This document shows, one piece after another, positions 14,449 to 22,774 of a stretch of 61,037 bases of DNA. How positions within the stretch are numbered: position 1 is the first letter of the stretch; every line of letters starts with the position of its first letter. Below the pieces are notes generated by a model that worked only from the letters and a program-made list of their open reading frames with translations, was not told the DNA's origin and did not search any database. The position numbers and the translations under genes are program-made. The DNA comes from an uncultured Bacteroidales bacterium (lineage in GTDB: Bacteria; Bacteroidota; Bacteroidia; Bacteroidales; UBA932). The DNA lies in contig ONIQ01000006.1 of NCBI GenBank assembly GCA_900317925.1, positions 1 through 61,037 on the forward strand. Direction: 5' to 3'.

Positions 14449-14988
14449 CTAAATAAGCGTTAAGGAATGCCCGGAAGCCGGAATATACTTTTGCAGGAGA
14501 TCCTGCGTATGGAGTTTGACGAAACAGGTAGGCGTGCCATCCGTGCAGGCAAACCAGGCTGCTTCCGCCACTCCCCTGTCCATCACCAGGTTGACATTCC
14601 CGGCCGAAGGCAGGATGCAGCTCAGCACGGTAGTGGCCCCTACTTCTACGCCGGTGAGCTCCCAGAGTTTGTCGGCCGGAGCGAAAGAGACGCGGGGAAT
14701 CCCCAGCGCGCCACAGAAATCCCGTGTAACGAAAGGTTTGTCATCGGTCGTAACATACAGATAGAACGCTGTCTGCTGCCGGTTGCACAGAAAAACGGTC
14801 TTGACAATGCGTACGCCAATCTTCGCGTCGATGTGCTGACAGTCTTCCATGGTCAGGCCCGGGTCCGTATCCACCCGTTCAAAGGGGATAGAAAAAGACC
14901 GGAAAGTATCGTAAACTGTCTGCTGCAGGACCGAAGCGAAAGTCTCCGGTGGCGTGCTGATGGGGTCACTCACTTTGAACATAGTCAC
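14449..14988 (-). CDS. YbaK/ProX-type aminoacyl-tRNA deacylase domain protein
   Basis: A 179-residue cytoplasmic protein related to the YbaK/prolyl-tRNA synthetase-associated domain, which hydrolyses mischarged tRNA. Family features are VKTVFLCNRQQTAFYLYVTTDDKPF (the K-TLF/V block), the LGIPRVSFAPADKLWELTGVEVGATTVLSCI segment that frames the pocket, and NVNLVMDRGV near the end. Which mischarged tRNA it edits (Ala-tRNAPro is usual for ProX) is not shown by sequence alone. Confidence 0.87.
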   Translation of the reverse strand: MTMFKVSDPISTPPETFASVLQQTVYDTFRSFSIPFERVDTDPGLTMEDCQHIDAKIGVRIVKTVFLCNRQQTAFYLYVTTDDKPFVTRDFCGALGIPRVSFAPADKLWELTGVEVGATTVLSCILPSAGNVNLVMDRGVAEAAWFACTDGTPTCFVKLHTQDLLQKYIPASGHSLTLI

Positions 14989-15030
14989 AAACTTACATAA
15001 AAAACTTGGGGATTAAAAGAATACCGTGCC

Positions 15031-15729
15031 TTAAACAGAATCAAGATACTTGCCGAAAGCGGGCCGATACTGTTCTCCGACGGGAAGCGTCACGCCATTG
15101 CGCAGCCGCACACGTGTCCTGGAAGCCTCTGCGACAAACCCCAGCGCGATAATATAGGAACGGTGGATACGCATGAAACGCCCCTTCGGCAACTGATCAA
15201 TCAGGTTTTTCAAGCTGTACAAAGCGATCACCGGAGCCTCTTCGTCAACCAGATGAATCTTGATATACTCGCTCCAGCTTTCAATATAGACAATCTTTCG
15301 GGTATCGACGCTGACGGTGCGATAATCGGCCTTGACATGCAGGATCGCATCGGCTTCCTTTCCGGCAAGAGCCGCTTTCATCTCCAGCTGTTCGCGCAGT
15401 TTCCCGCAGGACGTTTCGAATTCCTTGAAACTGAAAGGCTTCAGCAAATAATCCACCGCATTGACCCGGAATCCCTCCACGGCGAACTCCGAATACGCTG
15501 TCGTAAAGACCACGGCCGGAGGATGTGGCAGAGACTTGATGAAATCCATTCCGCTCAAGTCCGGCATATTGATATCCAAAAAGACAGCCTCGGCCTGCTC
15601 CAGATAGGGTTTCGCCTGATTGGCGCTGCTGCAGGCGGCCACCAGTTCCAGGAACGGCACCTTCGCGATATACATTTCCAGCTGGCGCAAGGCAAGCGGT
15701 TCGTCGTCTATGGCAATAACTCGGATCAT
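15031..15729 (-). CDS. LytTR-family response regulator
   Basis: A 232-residue DNA-binding response regulator. The receiver domain has the acidic pair in AIDDEPLA, the phospho-acceptor D52 in VFLDINMPDLSG, the T/A switch in VVFTTAYSEFAVEGF, and K in YLLKPFSF. From about residue 130 a LytTR DNA-binding domain follows (HVKADYRTVSVDTRKIVYIESWSEYIKI...FMRIHRSYII). It overlaps the histidine kinase gene by 4 bases. Targets cannot be read from the window; the adjacent carbohydrate-binding lipoprotein gene is a neighbour, not a proven target. Confidence 0.93.
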   Translation of the reverse strand: MIRVIAIDDEPLALRQLEMYIAKVPFLELVAACSSANQAKPYLEQAEAVFLDINMPDLSGMDFIKSLPHPPAVVFTTAYSEFAVEGFRVNAVDYLLKPFSFKEFETSCGKLREQLEMKAALAGKEADAILHVKADYRTVSVDTRKIVYIESWSEYIKIHLVDEEAPVIALYSLKNLIDQLPKGRFMRIHRSYIIALGFVAEASRTRVRLRNGVTLPVGEQYRPAFGKYLDSV

Positions 15730-16655
15730 GAAGCCATCATAATGGGTTGGGAAGGAAGGATCATCAGCACGTCATAGCAGCCCTCTTTTTCCCGGGTAGA
15801 AAGCAGGAAGGAACTACCATAGAGAAGGGAAAGCCGTTTCCGGACATTCTCCAGGCCGATGCCGTGCTGCCCGCTGTCTTCCGAAGGGTGCGAGGAATTG
15901 GCGCATTCGAACAAAACCCTCCCGTCCGACAGTTCGACCTTTATGCTGATAAACGAATCTGCTGCGTAACTGATGCCATGCTTGAAAGCATTTTCCACAA
16001 AAGAAGCCATCGCCAGCGGTGGGACAGCTGCGTCGGGACACGCTGCCGGGAAAACCGTCTCTATCCGGACGGCATCCTCCGGGTATCGAAGCCGCATCAG
16101 GGAGATAAAATGATCGATAAAGTCCAGTTCTTTTGCCAACGGGATGGTAGGAGCATTCCCCTCATAAAGCAAGACACGCATCATCTTGGAAAAAACTTCG
16201 ATGCTCTCCTTGGCTTTTTCCGGGTCCAGATCCACCAGGGCATGAATATTATTCAGCGTATTCATCAGGAAATGCGGATTGATTTGATACCGCAGGGACT
16301 CCAACTGCTGCCGGATATTCTCTGCCTCCAACTCCTTCATCCTGCGCTCCTTGCGACGGGATTCGATATAGAAAAAAACACCCAGGTCCACACCGACCAG
16401 CAGAATTCCCATGATCAGCCTCGACGTTTCCGGCTTCATCGGCCCGCGAGGCCGCGGTTTATCGAAAAATTCGGGTTCCCTGGGAAAAGGCGGGGCCCCG
16501 GCAGGCCGGCTTATGGGCGAAAAGCACCAGACCCCGAAGAGGACGAGCAGCGCAACGGTAAGTCCGACATACAGGGGAAGTTTCTTCCTGATAAGGGGCG
16601 CCAGGAGGAAATGATGGATCAAAACGAGAAGGATGAATGGGAACAACGTCTTCAT
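15726..16655 (-). CDS. LytS-type sensor histidine kinase
   Basis: A 309-residue membrane kinase. Hydrophobic segments lie at about residues 5-20, 28-46 and 80-97, with a Pro/Arg-rich stretch between the second and third. The His_kinase domain has the phospho-acceptor H128 in RYQINPHFLMNTLNNIHAL and an HATPase region with SFVENAFKHGIS (N box) and HGIGLENVRKRLSLLYG (G box). It partners with the LytTR regulator immediately downstream. No large periplasmic sensor is present, so the signal may be sensed in the membrane. Confidence 0.92.
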   Translation of the reverse strand: MKTLFPFILLVLIHHFLLAPLIRKKLPLYVGLTVALLVLFGVWCFSPISRPAGAPPFPREPEFFDKPRPRGPMKPETSRLIMGILLVGVDLGVFFYIESRRKERRMKELEAENIRQQLESLRYQINPHFLMNTLNNIHALVDLDPEKAKESIEVFSKMMRVLLYEGNAPTIPLAKELDFIDHFISLMRLRYPEDAVRIETVFPAACPDAAVPPLAMASFVENAFKHGISYAADSFISIKVELSDGRVLFECANSSHPSEDSGQHGIGLENVRKRLSLLYGSSFLLSTREKEGCYDVLMILPSQPIMMAS

Positions 16656-16670
16656 TCACGATACTTTTTG

Positions 16671-16678
16671 CAAAAATA
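16671..16678 (-). promoter_or_regulatory. -7 promoter element for the two-component pair
   Basis: The minus strand reads TATTTTTG (TAnnTTTG), close before the kinase ATG at 16655, which implies a short leader. Confidence 0.45.
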
Positions 16679-16808
16679 CCACCTTTTTTTCATTTACCCC
16701 AGCAATTCGCTGAAGAAATGACGGCGTTCGCTGAATCCCGACTCGGGGGTGCTTTATTTGGTGCAATAATTGGAAATCATGAAAACCGTAAACCAAATAT
16801 TTTGCGTC

Positions 16809-18833
16809 ATGAAACAGTTTGTATTGCTCCTCACAACGATAGCGCTTGCCCTTTCGGCTTGTGAAAAGGACGATCCCGTATCCGTCCTGAAAGACCCGGC
16901 ACTTGCCTGGAACGCCGAATCATTCGAAGCCACCATCGGCTCTGAGAATGTATTCCCTACGCTTACGAATACGTATCAGGTGCCCGTCACCTACTCCTCC
17001 TCGAAACCGGAGATAGCCACCATTGACAGCAACGGCACCCTTACGCTTGTCTCTTCCGGCTCAACACTGATAACCGCTTCATTTACAGCCAATGAGGCCT
17101 ACTTAGCATCCAGTGCTTCCTATCTTCTGACCGTCGTGAGTACCTCCAATAGCGATGCGTATGACGGTTCCCTTACATTCCCCTCAACGGGCGACCCTGA
17201 ATCCGATGACGACATCTCCACCACCACCTTCAAGGGGAAGATAACCATCCAATTCTCCCAGTCGGGCGATGCGGTCGTAACCGGCGACAGCTATGGCTAT
17301 GTTAGCGTCGATGGGAACCATGTCACCGTGAACAACACCGGCGGCGAAGTCCTCATCTACGAACTCACCGGGGCCACGGCCAACGGATCCTTTAAAGTAT
17401 ATGGTGTGAAGAAACAGGCTATCGTCTTGAATGGGGTGAGCCTCACCAACCCGAACGGAGCAGCCCTCAACAACCAGAACAAGAAACGCACGTTCATCGC
17501 GGTCTATGGCAACAATACGCTGTCCGACAGCGAATCGGCCGCCTACGCACAGGTTGGAGAGGAAGATTTGAAGGCCGTTCTTTTCAGCGAAGCCCAGCTG
17601 GTCTTCAGTGGAAGCGGCCTGCTTACCGTCAACGCTTTGAACAAACAGGAAAAATCGGCTATTGCGACCGATGATTATATCCGGCTGATGGACAGTCCAA
17701 CCATCAAGGTCAACACCGGGAACGGGGCCGGACACGGATTCAAGGGAAAAGACTATGTCCAGCTTTCCAACGGCTTCCTGATCGTAAACACAGCCGGTGA
17801 CAGGAAGAAAGGCATCTCCACGGACGATTATGTCCTTGTAGAAGGCGGCACGCACATGGTGACCATGACGGGTGGAGTGGCCTGGGACGAAGAGGACGCC
17901 GAATACAGCGGAACGGCCGGTATCAAGGCAGACAATTACTTTGCCATGACCGGTGGCGCCCTTACCATCAAGAACACCGGTAACGGCGGAAAAGGAATCA
18001 ATGCCGGCAGTTATGATTATGACTCCGAAAACCACACCCTTTCGGACAGCTATATCTCAGGCGGCACCCTAACCGTAACCACCACCGGGCGTGAAGTGAA
18101 CGATGTTTCGGCCAAAGGCATCAAAATCGGCTGGGTGACCAAGGAAGGCAGCGGAGACCGCGCAAAAGTAACGGGATACGCGGGCAAACTCACCATCAGC
18201 GGGGGAAGCGTAACCGTGAACAGCACCTATGGCGAAGGCCTTGAAGTCAAGGGAGACCTGACCTTTGCAGGCGGAGAGACCTTTGTCTCTTCCACCAGTG
18301 AAGATGCCATCAATTGCCAGGGAGAACTTACGGTAAATGAAGGCTTTGTCTATGCCTACTCTGCCGGCAACGACGCCATGGATTCCAACGGGAACACCAT
18401 CCTGAACGGCGGCTATGTCATGGCCATCTGCACCAAGGGAAGTCCGGAAGTAGCCATCGACGCCAATACGGAAGATGGCAAGAAACTGTATATCAACAGC
18501 GGCGCTACCGTCGTGGCTTATGGCGGCCTGGAAAACGGTTATTCCGCCTCCCAGAGCGTGTACAGCATGAACGGAACGGCCGGTGTCTGGAACGCCCTCT
18601 ATAACGGCAAATCATTCATCGCCGCATTCAAGGCCCCGTCCAATATCTCCAGCTTCATCGTATCGGCCCCGTCCCTGACCGGCGGATACAAAGGCGTGAG
18701 TGTCAGCGGCAACGGCAAATGTGGCGGCGTTTGGGCAAAGGACGGCATCTCCGGAGGTTCCGCCGTAACCCTCTCCAACTACAGTGGCGGGAACGGAGGG
18801 CCCGGTGGAGGCGGCAGGCCGGGGATGTTCTAG
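16809..18833 (+). CDS. Carbohydrate-binding lipoprotein, Cthe_2159-type beta-helix with Ig-like domain
   Basis: A 674-residue surface or periplasmic lipoprotein when started at MKQFVLLLTTIALALSACEK, where the lipobox LSAC is close to the start; in-frame ATGs at 16770 and 16779 would lengthen the signal. Residues ~25-115 form a Big_2/Ig-like domain (SSSKPEIATIDSNGTLTLVSSGSTLITA). Residues ~130-660 form a repetitive right-handed beta-helix of the carbohydrate-binding Cthe_2159 family (SAIATDDYIRLMDSPTIKV..., KGINAGSYDYDS...). A Gly-rich end GGNGGPGGGGRPGMF closes it. A characterised member binds polygalacturonate, which fits the pectin locus in this window. Confidence 0.82.
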   Translation: MKQFVLLLTTIALALSACEKDDPVSVLKDPALAWNAESFEATIGSENVFPTLTNTYQVPVTYSSSKPEIATIDSNGTLTLVSSGSTLITASFTANEAYLASSASYLLTVVSTSNSDAYDGSLTFPSTGDPESDDDISTTTFKGKITIQFSQSGDAVVTGDSYGYVSVDGNHVTVNNTGGEVLIYELTGATANGSFKVYGVKKQAIVLNGVSLTNPNGAALNNQNKKRTFIAVYGNNTLSDSESAAYAQVGEEDLKAVLFSEAQLVFSGSGLLTVNALNKQEKSAIATDDYIRLMDSPTIKVNTGNGAGHGFKGKDYVQLSNGFLIVNTAGDRKKGISTDDYVLVEGGTHMVTMTGGVAWDEEDAEYSGTAGIKADNYFAMTGGALTIKNTGNGGKGINAGSYDYDSENHTLSDSYISGGTLTVTTTGREVNDVSAKGIKIGWVTKEGSGDRAKVTGYAGKLTISGGSVTVNSTYGEGLEVKGDLTFAGGETFVSSTSEDAINCQGELTVNEGFVYAYSAGNDAMDSNGNTILNGGYVMAICTKGSPEVAIDANTEDGKKLYINSGATVVAYGGLENGYSASQSVYSMNGTAGVWNALYNGKSFIAAFKAPSNISSFIVSAPSLTGGYKGVSVSGNGKCGGVWAKDGISGGSAVTLSNYSGGNGGPGGGGRPGMF

Positions 18834-18840
18834 AATCCCA

Positions 18841-19860
18841 TTACTTGTCAATGCTTACCAAGGTATATTTGCGGGAGCCCAGTCCAAGGGCTTCCGCAAA
18901 TTCTATGGTATGCAAGCCGTGCTGCTTGTCGATGCGGCTGAGGAGATCGGTCGGATCGTTGGTGGCCGTCACCTGCTGATTATTGATGATATCCACACAG
19001 GCCTGGTCCAGGGCCACCGGATCGGTCGATGCCAGGATGCCGTAGTCTTCCAGTTTCACCGGGGCGGGATGATCGACGCAGTCGCAGTCAATCGACATAT
19101 TGTTCATCACCGAGATATAGATGATTCCTTTCTGTTTCTGGAAGTAGTTCGCCACCGCCTGAGCGGCAACAGCCATGCTCTCCAGGAATCCGTCCTGGTC
19201 ACCGACAAATTCCGGCGTCCAGAGCTTCTCCATGTCCAGCTTCTCCATCTTGCCGGCCGAATGGATATAGGCCTTGCCATTCTGGCTCGCACAACCGATG
19301 GACAGGTTTTTCAAGGCGCCGCCATAGCCTCCCATCGGGTGGCCCTTGAAATGGTTGAGGGCAATCATGAAGTCATAATGGGCCAAATGTCCGCCCACAA
19401 TATCATATTTGATGCGGGAACGGTCTTTCACCGGAATACGTATCTCGTCATACTCATCCATGATATCCACGGGAAAGAGTTCGGTGAAACCATGACGCCG
19501 GATGACCTCCCAGTGATTCGCGGAAGTGTTGCGGTCGTCCCGCAGATCATCGGGACCGCTGCTATAAGCGGTGTTGCATTCGACCAGGGTGCCGTCCACT
19601 TCAAAGAAGAGGTCCTTGACGAGTTCCGGCTTCAGGTAATTGGGATTGCTGCCCTCTCCGGTGCTCATCTTGATCGCCACACGCCCTTGGGCCGGAACGC
19701 CCAGGAGCTTGTAAATGTTCACCAGCGATTCTGGAGAAATCTCTCTGGTCAGATAGACCGTCGCCTCCCCGAGGCTTCCGGTTTTCGTTGCGGGATTGTT
19801 GTTGCAGCCAGACATCGTCATCAGGATTAAAATGGCGTAAAAAAACTTTTTCATAATCAT
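18841..19860 (-). CDS. DUF362 domain lipoprotein
   Basis: A 339-residue protein with a signal and lipobox TMSGC (near residue 19). The DUF362 region starts around VAIKMSTGEGSNPNYLKPELVK and includes NHFKGHPMGGYGGALKNLSIGCAS and the end segment LASTDPVALDQACVDII. Members of this family often carry 4Fe-4S Cys motifs; here Cys residues are few (SIDCDC, IGCAS) and no ferredoxin motif is seen. Its ATG overlaps the stop of the DUF4491 gene (ATGA). The function of the family is not established. Confidence 0.82.
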   Translation of the reverse strand: MIMKKFFYAILILMTMSGCNNNPATKTGSLGEATVYLTREISPESLVNIYKLLGVPAQGRVAIKMSTGEGSNPNYLKPELVKDLFFEVDGTLVECNTAYSSGPDDLRDDRNTSANHWEVIRRHGFTELFPVDIMDEYDEIRIPVKDRSRIKYDIVGGHLAHYDFMIALNHFKGHPMGGYGGALKNLSIGCASQNGKAYIHSAGKMEKLDMEKLWTPEFVGDQDGFLESMAVAAQAVANYFQKQKGIIYISVMNNMSIDCDCVDHPAPVKLEDYGILASTDPVALDQACVDIINNQQVTATNDPTDLLSRIDKQHGLHTIEFAEALGLGSRKYTLVSIDK

Positions 19861-20177
19861 GAATGATTTGCTTTCCTTTTGGCGGCATAGTATTCATGCC
19901 GTTTGGGATTCTCCGGGAACCAGCCCCTCAGCACCCGTTTCTCCTGGGCGATGATTTCATGGATGCCCCAGAAACAGGAAAAGGCGGCCGACCCCAGGAT
20001 GGTGGACAGCACCAGGTTGTGCACGAAAAGGGAAATACCGGCAAAAAAGGCACCGGCCAGGGCCATCACCCACCAGCTTTGTTTTCCGTAATAATACTCC
20101 AGTTTGATAACAATCGGGTGACAGATCCCGATAATAAGGAACACAGCGGCTCCTACTATGATTCCGTTTATATTCAT
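19857..20177 (-). CDS. DUF4491 family membrane protein
   Basis: A 106-residue small membrane protein with three hydrophobic segments (about residues 5-25, 35-52 and 54-72) and a basic C-terminal tail. It matches the DUF4491 pattern of Bacteroidota: MNINGIIVGAAVFLIIGICHPIVIKLEYYYGKQSWW... and GIHEIIAQEKRVLRGWFP. The function is unknown. It is first in a two-gene unit with the DUF362 lipoprotein. Confidence 0.82.
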   Translation of the reverse strand: MNINGIIVGAAVFLIIGICHPIVIKLEYYYGKQSWWVMALAGAFFAGISLFVHNLVLSTILGSAAFSCFWGIHEIIAQEKRVLRGWFPENPKRHEYYAAKRKANHS

Positions 20178-20196
20178 CTATCCTATTCTTCTTCCA

Positions 20197-20204
20197 CAAA
20201 GATA
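20197..20204 (-). promoter_or_regulatory. -7 promoter element for the DUF4491/DUF362 unit
   Basis: The minus strand reads TATCTTTG (TAnnTTTG), 19 bases before the ATG at 20177. Confidence 0.5.
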
Positions 20205-20224
20205 CAACTATTTGTATTTTTTAC

Positions 20225-20232
20225 TACCTTTG
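20225..20232 (+). promoter_or_regulatory. -7 promoter element for cysK-cysE
   Basis: TACCTTTG matches TAnnTTTG and lies 49 bases before the ATG at 20282, in the divergent gap with the DUF4491 gene. Confidence 0.5.
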
Positions 20233-20281
20233 ATACAGAAAAACAGTATGTTTTTATAGATGCGTTTATTATTTGATTCGT

Positions 20282-21211
20282 ATGGTTTATAAGAACTTAA
20301 CAGAATTGATCGGGCGTACGCCCCTGGTAGAAATCGGTCCCTTTGAGGGCCAGCGCGCCCGTATCCTGGCCAAGGTGGAGTATTTCAATCCCGGCGGCAG
20401 CGTCAAGGACCGCGTCGCCCTGGCCATGATCGAAGATGCCGAGAAACAGGGCATCCTTGTTCCCGGTGCCACCATCATCGAGCCCACCAGCGGCAACACC
20501 GGTGTAGGCCTGGCCTGGGTGGGAGCCGCCCGTGGCTACAAGACCATCCTGACCATGCCGGACACCATGAGCCTGGAACGGCGCAACCTGCTGAAAGCCC
20601 TGGGTGCACGGCTGGTCCTGACGCCCGGGAGCGAAGGCATGAAGGGCGCGATTGCCAAAGCCCAGGCCCTGAAAGAGGAGATTCCCGGATCGGTGATCCT
20701 GGGACAGTTTACCAATCCCGCCAACCCGGCCGCCCATGAGCGGACAACCGGCGTGGAAATCTGGGACGATACGCAGGGCGACGTAGACATCTTCGTTGCC
20801 GGCGTGGGAACAGGAGGAACCGTAAGCGGTGTGGGACGGGCCCTGAAAGCCCGGAAACCGGAAGTCCGGATTGTGGCCGTTGAACCGGCTTCCTCGGCCG
20901 TGCTTTCTACCGGTATCGCCGGGAAACACAAGATCCAGGGAATCGGAGCCGGCTTCGTTCCCGATACGTATGACGCATCGGTCATCGATGAAATTCTGCC
21001 GGTGAGCGATGAAGATGCCGTCCGCGGCGGACGCCTGCTGTCGGCCCGAGGCCTGCTGGTGGGCATTTCTTCCGGAGCCGCCTTCTCCGCCGCGCTCTCG
21101 CTGGCCAGGAAAGAGGAGAACGCCGGAAAAACCATCGTGGCCCTGCTTCCGGATACCGGCGAGCGGTATCTGTCCACCATTCTGTTCGCATTTGAAGACT
21201 ACCCTGTTTAG
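20282..21211 (+). CDS. cysK: Cysteine synthase A (O-acetylserine sulfhydrylase)
   Basis: A 309-residue PLP enzyme that makes L-cysteine from O-acetylserine and sulfide. The start [18 protein letters not shown] is typical. The PLP Lys is K42 in NPGGSVKDR. The substrate-binding TSGNTG loop is at about 69-74, and the PLP phosphate loop [13 protein letters not shown] is present. It sits 3 bases before cysE, so the two last steps of cysteine synthesis form one operon. Confidence 0.95.
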   Translation: MVYKNLTELIGRTPLVEIGPFEGQRARILAKVEYFNPGGSVKDRVALAMIEDAEKQGILVPGATIIEPTSGNTGVGLAWVGAARGYKTILTMPDTMSLERRNLLKALGARLVLTPGSEGMKGAIAKAQALKEEIPGSVILGQFTNPANPAAHERTTGVEIWDDTQGDVDIFVAGVGTGGTVSGVGRALKARKPEVRIVAVEPASSAVLSTGIAGKHKIQGIGAGFVPDTYDASVIDEILPVSDEDAVRGGRLLSARGLLVGISSGAAFSAALSLARKEENAGKTIVALLPDTGERYLSTILFAFEDYPV

Positions 21212-21214
21212 CCT

Positions 21215-21922
21215 ATGCATAAAAAAAGGATAGAACTGTTTATGGAGACCGTCCGGAGGCTCGTCTTTGACGGGTCTCCCCTTCTCCTTTCCGAAGCGGG
21301 CGTCTTGCTCGACGGGCTGATCGGCAAAGAAAAAACCGATGCCTTCCTGGAGCAGTTTCCGGAAATCAAACGGCTGATACTCACCGATGTAGAAGCCATC
21401 CTGAACAACGATCCCGCGGCGGCGGACCGCGAGGAAGTCATCGCCTGCTACCCGGGCGTGACCGCCATGCTCCATTATCGGACAGCCCATTGCCTGTACC
21501 GGATGGGCATCCCCGTCCTCCCCCGTTTCATCACGGAACTCGCCCATACGCAGACGGGAATCGACATCCACCCGGCCGCCCGGATCGGCGAATATTTCGC
21601 CATCGACCACGGCACCGGAATCGTCATTGGCGCCACGGCGGTTATCGGCCATCATGTCATGCTCTATCAAGGAGTTACGCTGGGAGCCCGGAATTTCCGG
21701 TACGATGAAAAGGGACATCCGATGGATGTTCCCCGGCATCCCATCCTGGAGGACAACGTTACGGTCTATTCCAATACGTCCATCCTGGGGAATGTCCGGA
21801 TTGGCCACGATACGGTCATCGGCGGCAACGTCTGGCTGACCCACGACGTCCCGCCCCATTCAAAGATCCAGCAGGGACGGGCCATCTATGTCCGTTCCTT
21901 CGAAGACGGAGAGGGTATTTAA
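21215..21922 (+). CDS. cysE: Serine O-acetyltransferase
   Basis: A 235-residue cytoplasmic hexapeptide-repeat enzyme that acetylates L-serine with acetyl-CoA. The N-terminal half is helical. The left-handed beta-helix begins at TGIDIHPAARIGEYFAIDHGTGIVIGATAVIG, which holds the catalytic DH pair (IDHGTG), and runs through VTVYSNTSILGNVRIGHDTVIGGNVWLTHDVPPHS. The longer helical N-terminus matches the EpsC/SrpH-type subgroup. It partners with the adjacent cysK product. Confidence 0.93.
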   Translation: MHKKRIELFMETVRRLVFDGSPLLLSEAGVLLDGLIGKEKTDAFLEQFPEIKRLILTDVEAILNNDPAAADREEVIACYPGVTAMLHYRTAHCLYRMGIPVLPRFITELAHTQTGIDIHPAARIGEYFAIDHGTGIVIGATAVIGHHVMLYQGVTLGARNFRYDEKGHPMDVPRHPILEDNVTVYSNTSILGNVRIGHDTVIGGNVWLTHDVPPHSKIQQGRAIYVRSFEDGEGI

Positions 21923-21939
21923 AGAGGAAAGGGCTTCCG

Positions 21940-22563
21940 CTAACGCTTGTCCTGGACAATTGCGTTGGGATAATCTTCGGGATGGAAGGTTACCTCCCGT
22001 TCGCTGACACCGAAAGCGACGTTCCGGAAGGTCATGGAGACGCCTTTCAGTTTGGCAGTCAGGCGGACCGGATAATAGGTACCCTTGGCAATGACCAGTT
22101 CCACGGTCCTGGGGGCATTCTTTTCCTTATTGGACTTGGATTTCTTGCAGAGGAAAAACCATTCCTTTTCCGTTTCGGAAGCCAGCGTGACATCATATCC
22201 CTTCGTTACGTCCCGGAACATCTTCACATCATCCGTGGCATCCTCGGCCTTCTCTATTTTTACGTTCTCAATCTCCAGGATATTGGAATCGGCCGTATAT
22301 GTCCAGGAGGTCGTTTCGTCCATCCAGGTAACTGTATTGGCACCCTTGACAGCCGCTTCCATCCGGGTTTTCTTGCCCAGGCTGCGGATGTTGGAAGTGA
22401 AGGTACCCAGCAGGGGAAGTTTGAGATCCATCGTCCAAATGAGACCTTCTCCTTCGTGCAACGCCATCTGTTCTTCCATCTTGGATACGATCTCTTCCGG
22501 TTTCTGGGCGAAAGCCGTCAACGACAGGGCCAAAGTGGCCAATACTAGCAAAAATTTTTTCAT
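21940..22563 (-). CDS. LolA-like periplasmic protein
   Basis: A 207-residue protein with a cleavable signal peptide (MKKFLLVLATLALSLTAFAQ). The mature part looks like the LolA-like outer-membrane lipoprotein carrier fold: an initial helix (EEIVSKMEEQMAL), a strand-rich region with MDLKLPLLGTFTSNIRSLGKKTRMEA and WMDETTSWTYTADSN, and a closing RLTAKLKGVSMTFRNVAFG. Paralogues of this type are common in Bacteroidota and need not be the main LolA. It is monocistronic here. Confidence 0.7.
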   Translation of the reverse strand: MKKFLLVLATLALSLTAFAQKPEEIVSKMEEQMALHEGEGLIWTMDLKLPLLGTFTSNIRSLGKKTRMEAAVKGANTVTWMDETTSWTYTADSNILEIENVKIEKAEDATDDVKMFRDVTKGYDVTLASETEKEWFFLCKKSKSNKEKNAPRTVELVIAKGTYYPVRLTAKLKGVSMTFRNVAFGVSEREVTFHPEDYPNAIVQDKR

Positions 22564-22624
22564 TTTGGTTGGAGATTACTCGATACGTGAACAAATATAA
22601 GAAAAATATTCGTATATTCGCTAT

Positions 22625-22705
22625 ATGTATAATCCTGCATCTACACACGCCGATGAGTTTATCGACCACCAGGAAATACTGGCCACGCGCATCTGCTTTC
22701 GATAG
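22625..22705 (+). pseudogene. 5' stub of hydG ([FeFe]-hydrogenase maturase)
   Basis: From the ATG at 22625 the frame reads MYNPASTHADEFIDHQEIL, which is the characteristic N-terminus of HydG, the radical-SAM tyrosine lyase. After about 22681 the similarity ends abruptly and a stop follows at 22703. The rest of hydG (over 450 residues normally) is absent. The following 22682-22774 bases are unexplained apart from a minus-strand open frame containing DSKHMNFYRKQMRVAS that I do not recognise. Confidence 0.5.
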
Positions 22706-22774
22706 AAGTTCATGTGCTTCGAATCGCTGATATGCTCGCCGGTTCCCGGATCCATGTCTTGGGTCCGGTGAAAA

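Noticed and set aside
20297-21859. Antisense open frame of about 520 codons across cysK and cysE
   Set aside because: It spans two certain genes on the opposite strand and shows no family motifs.
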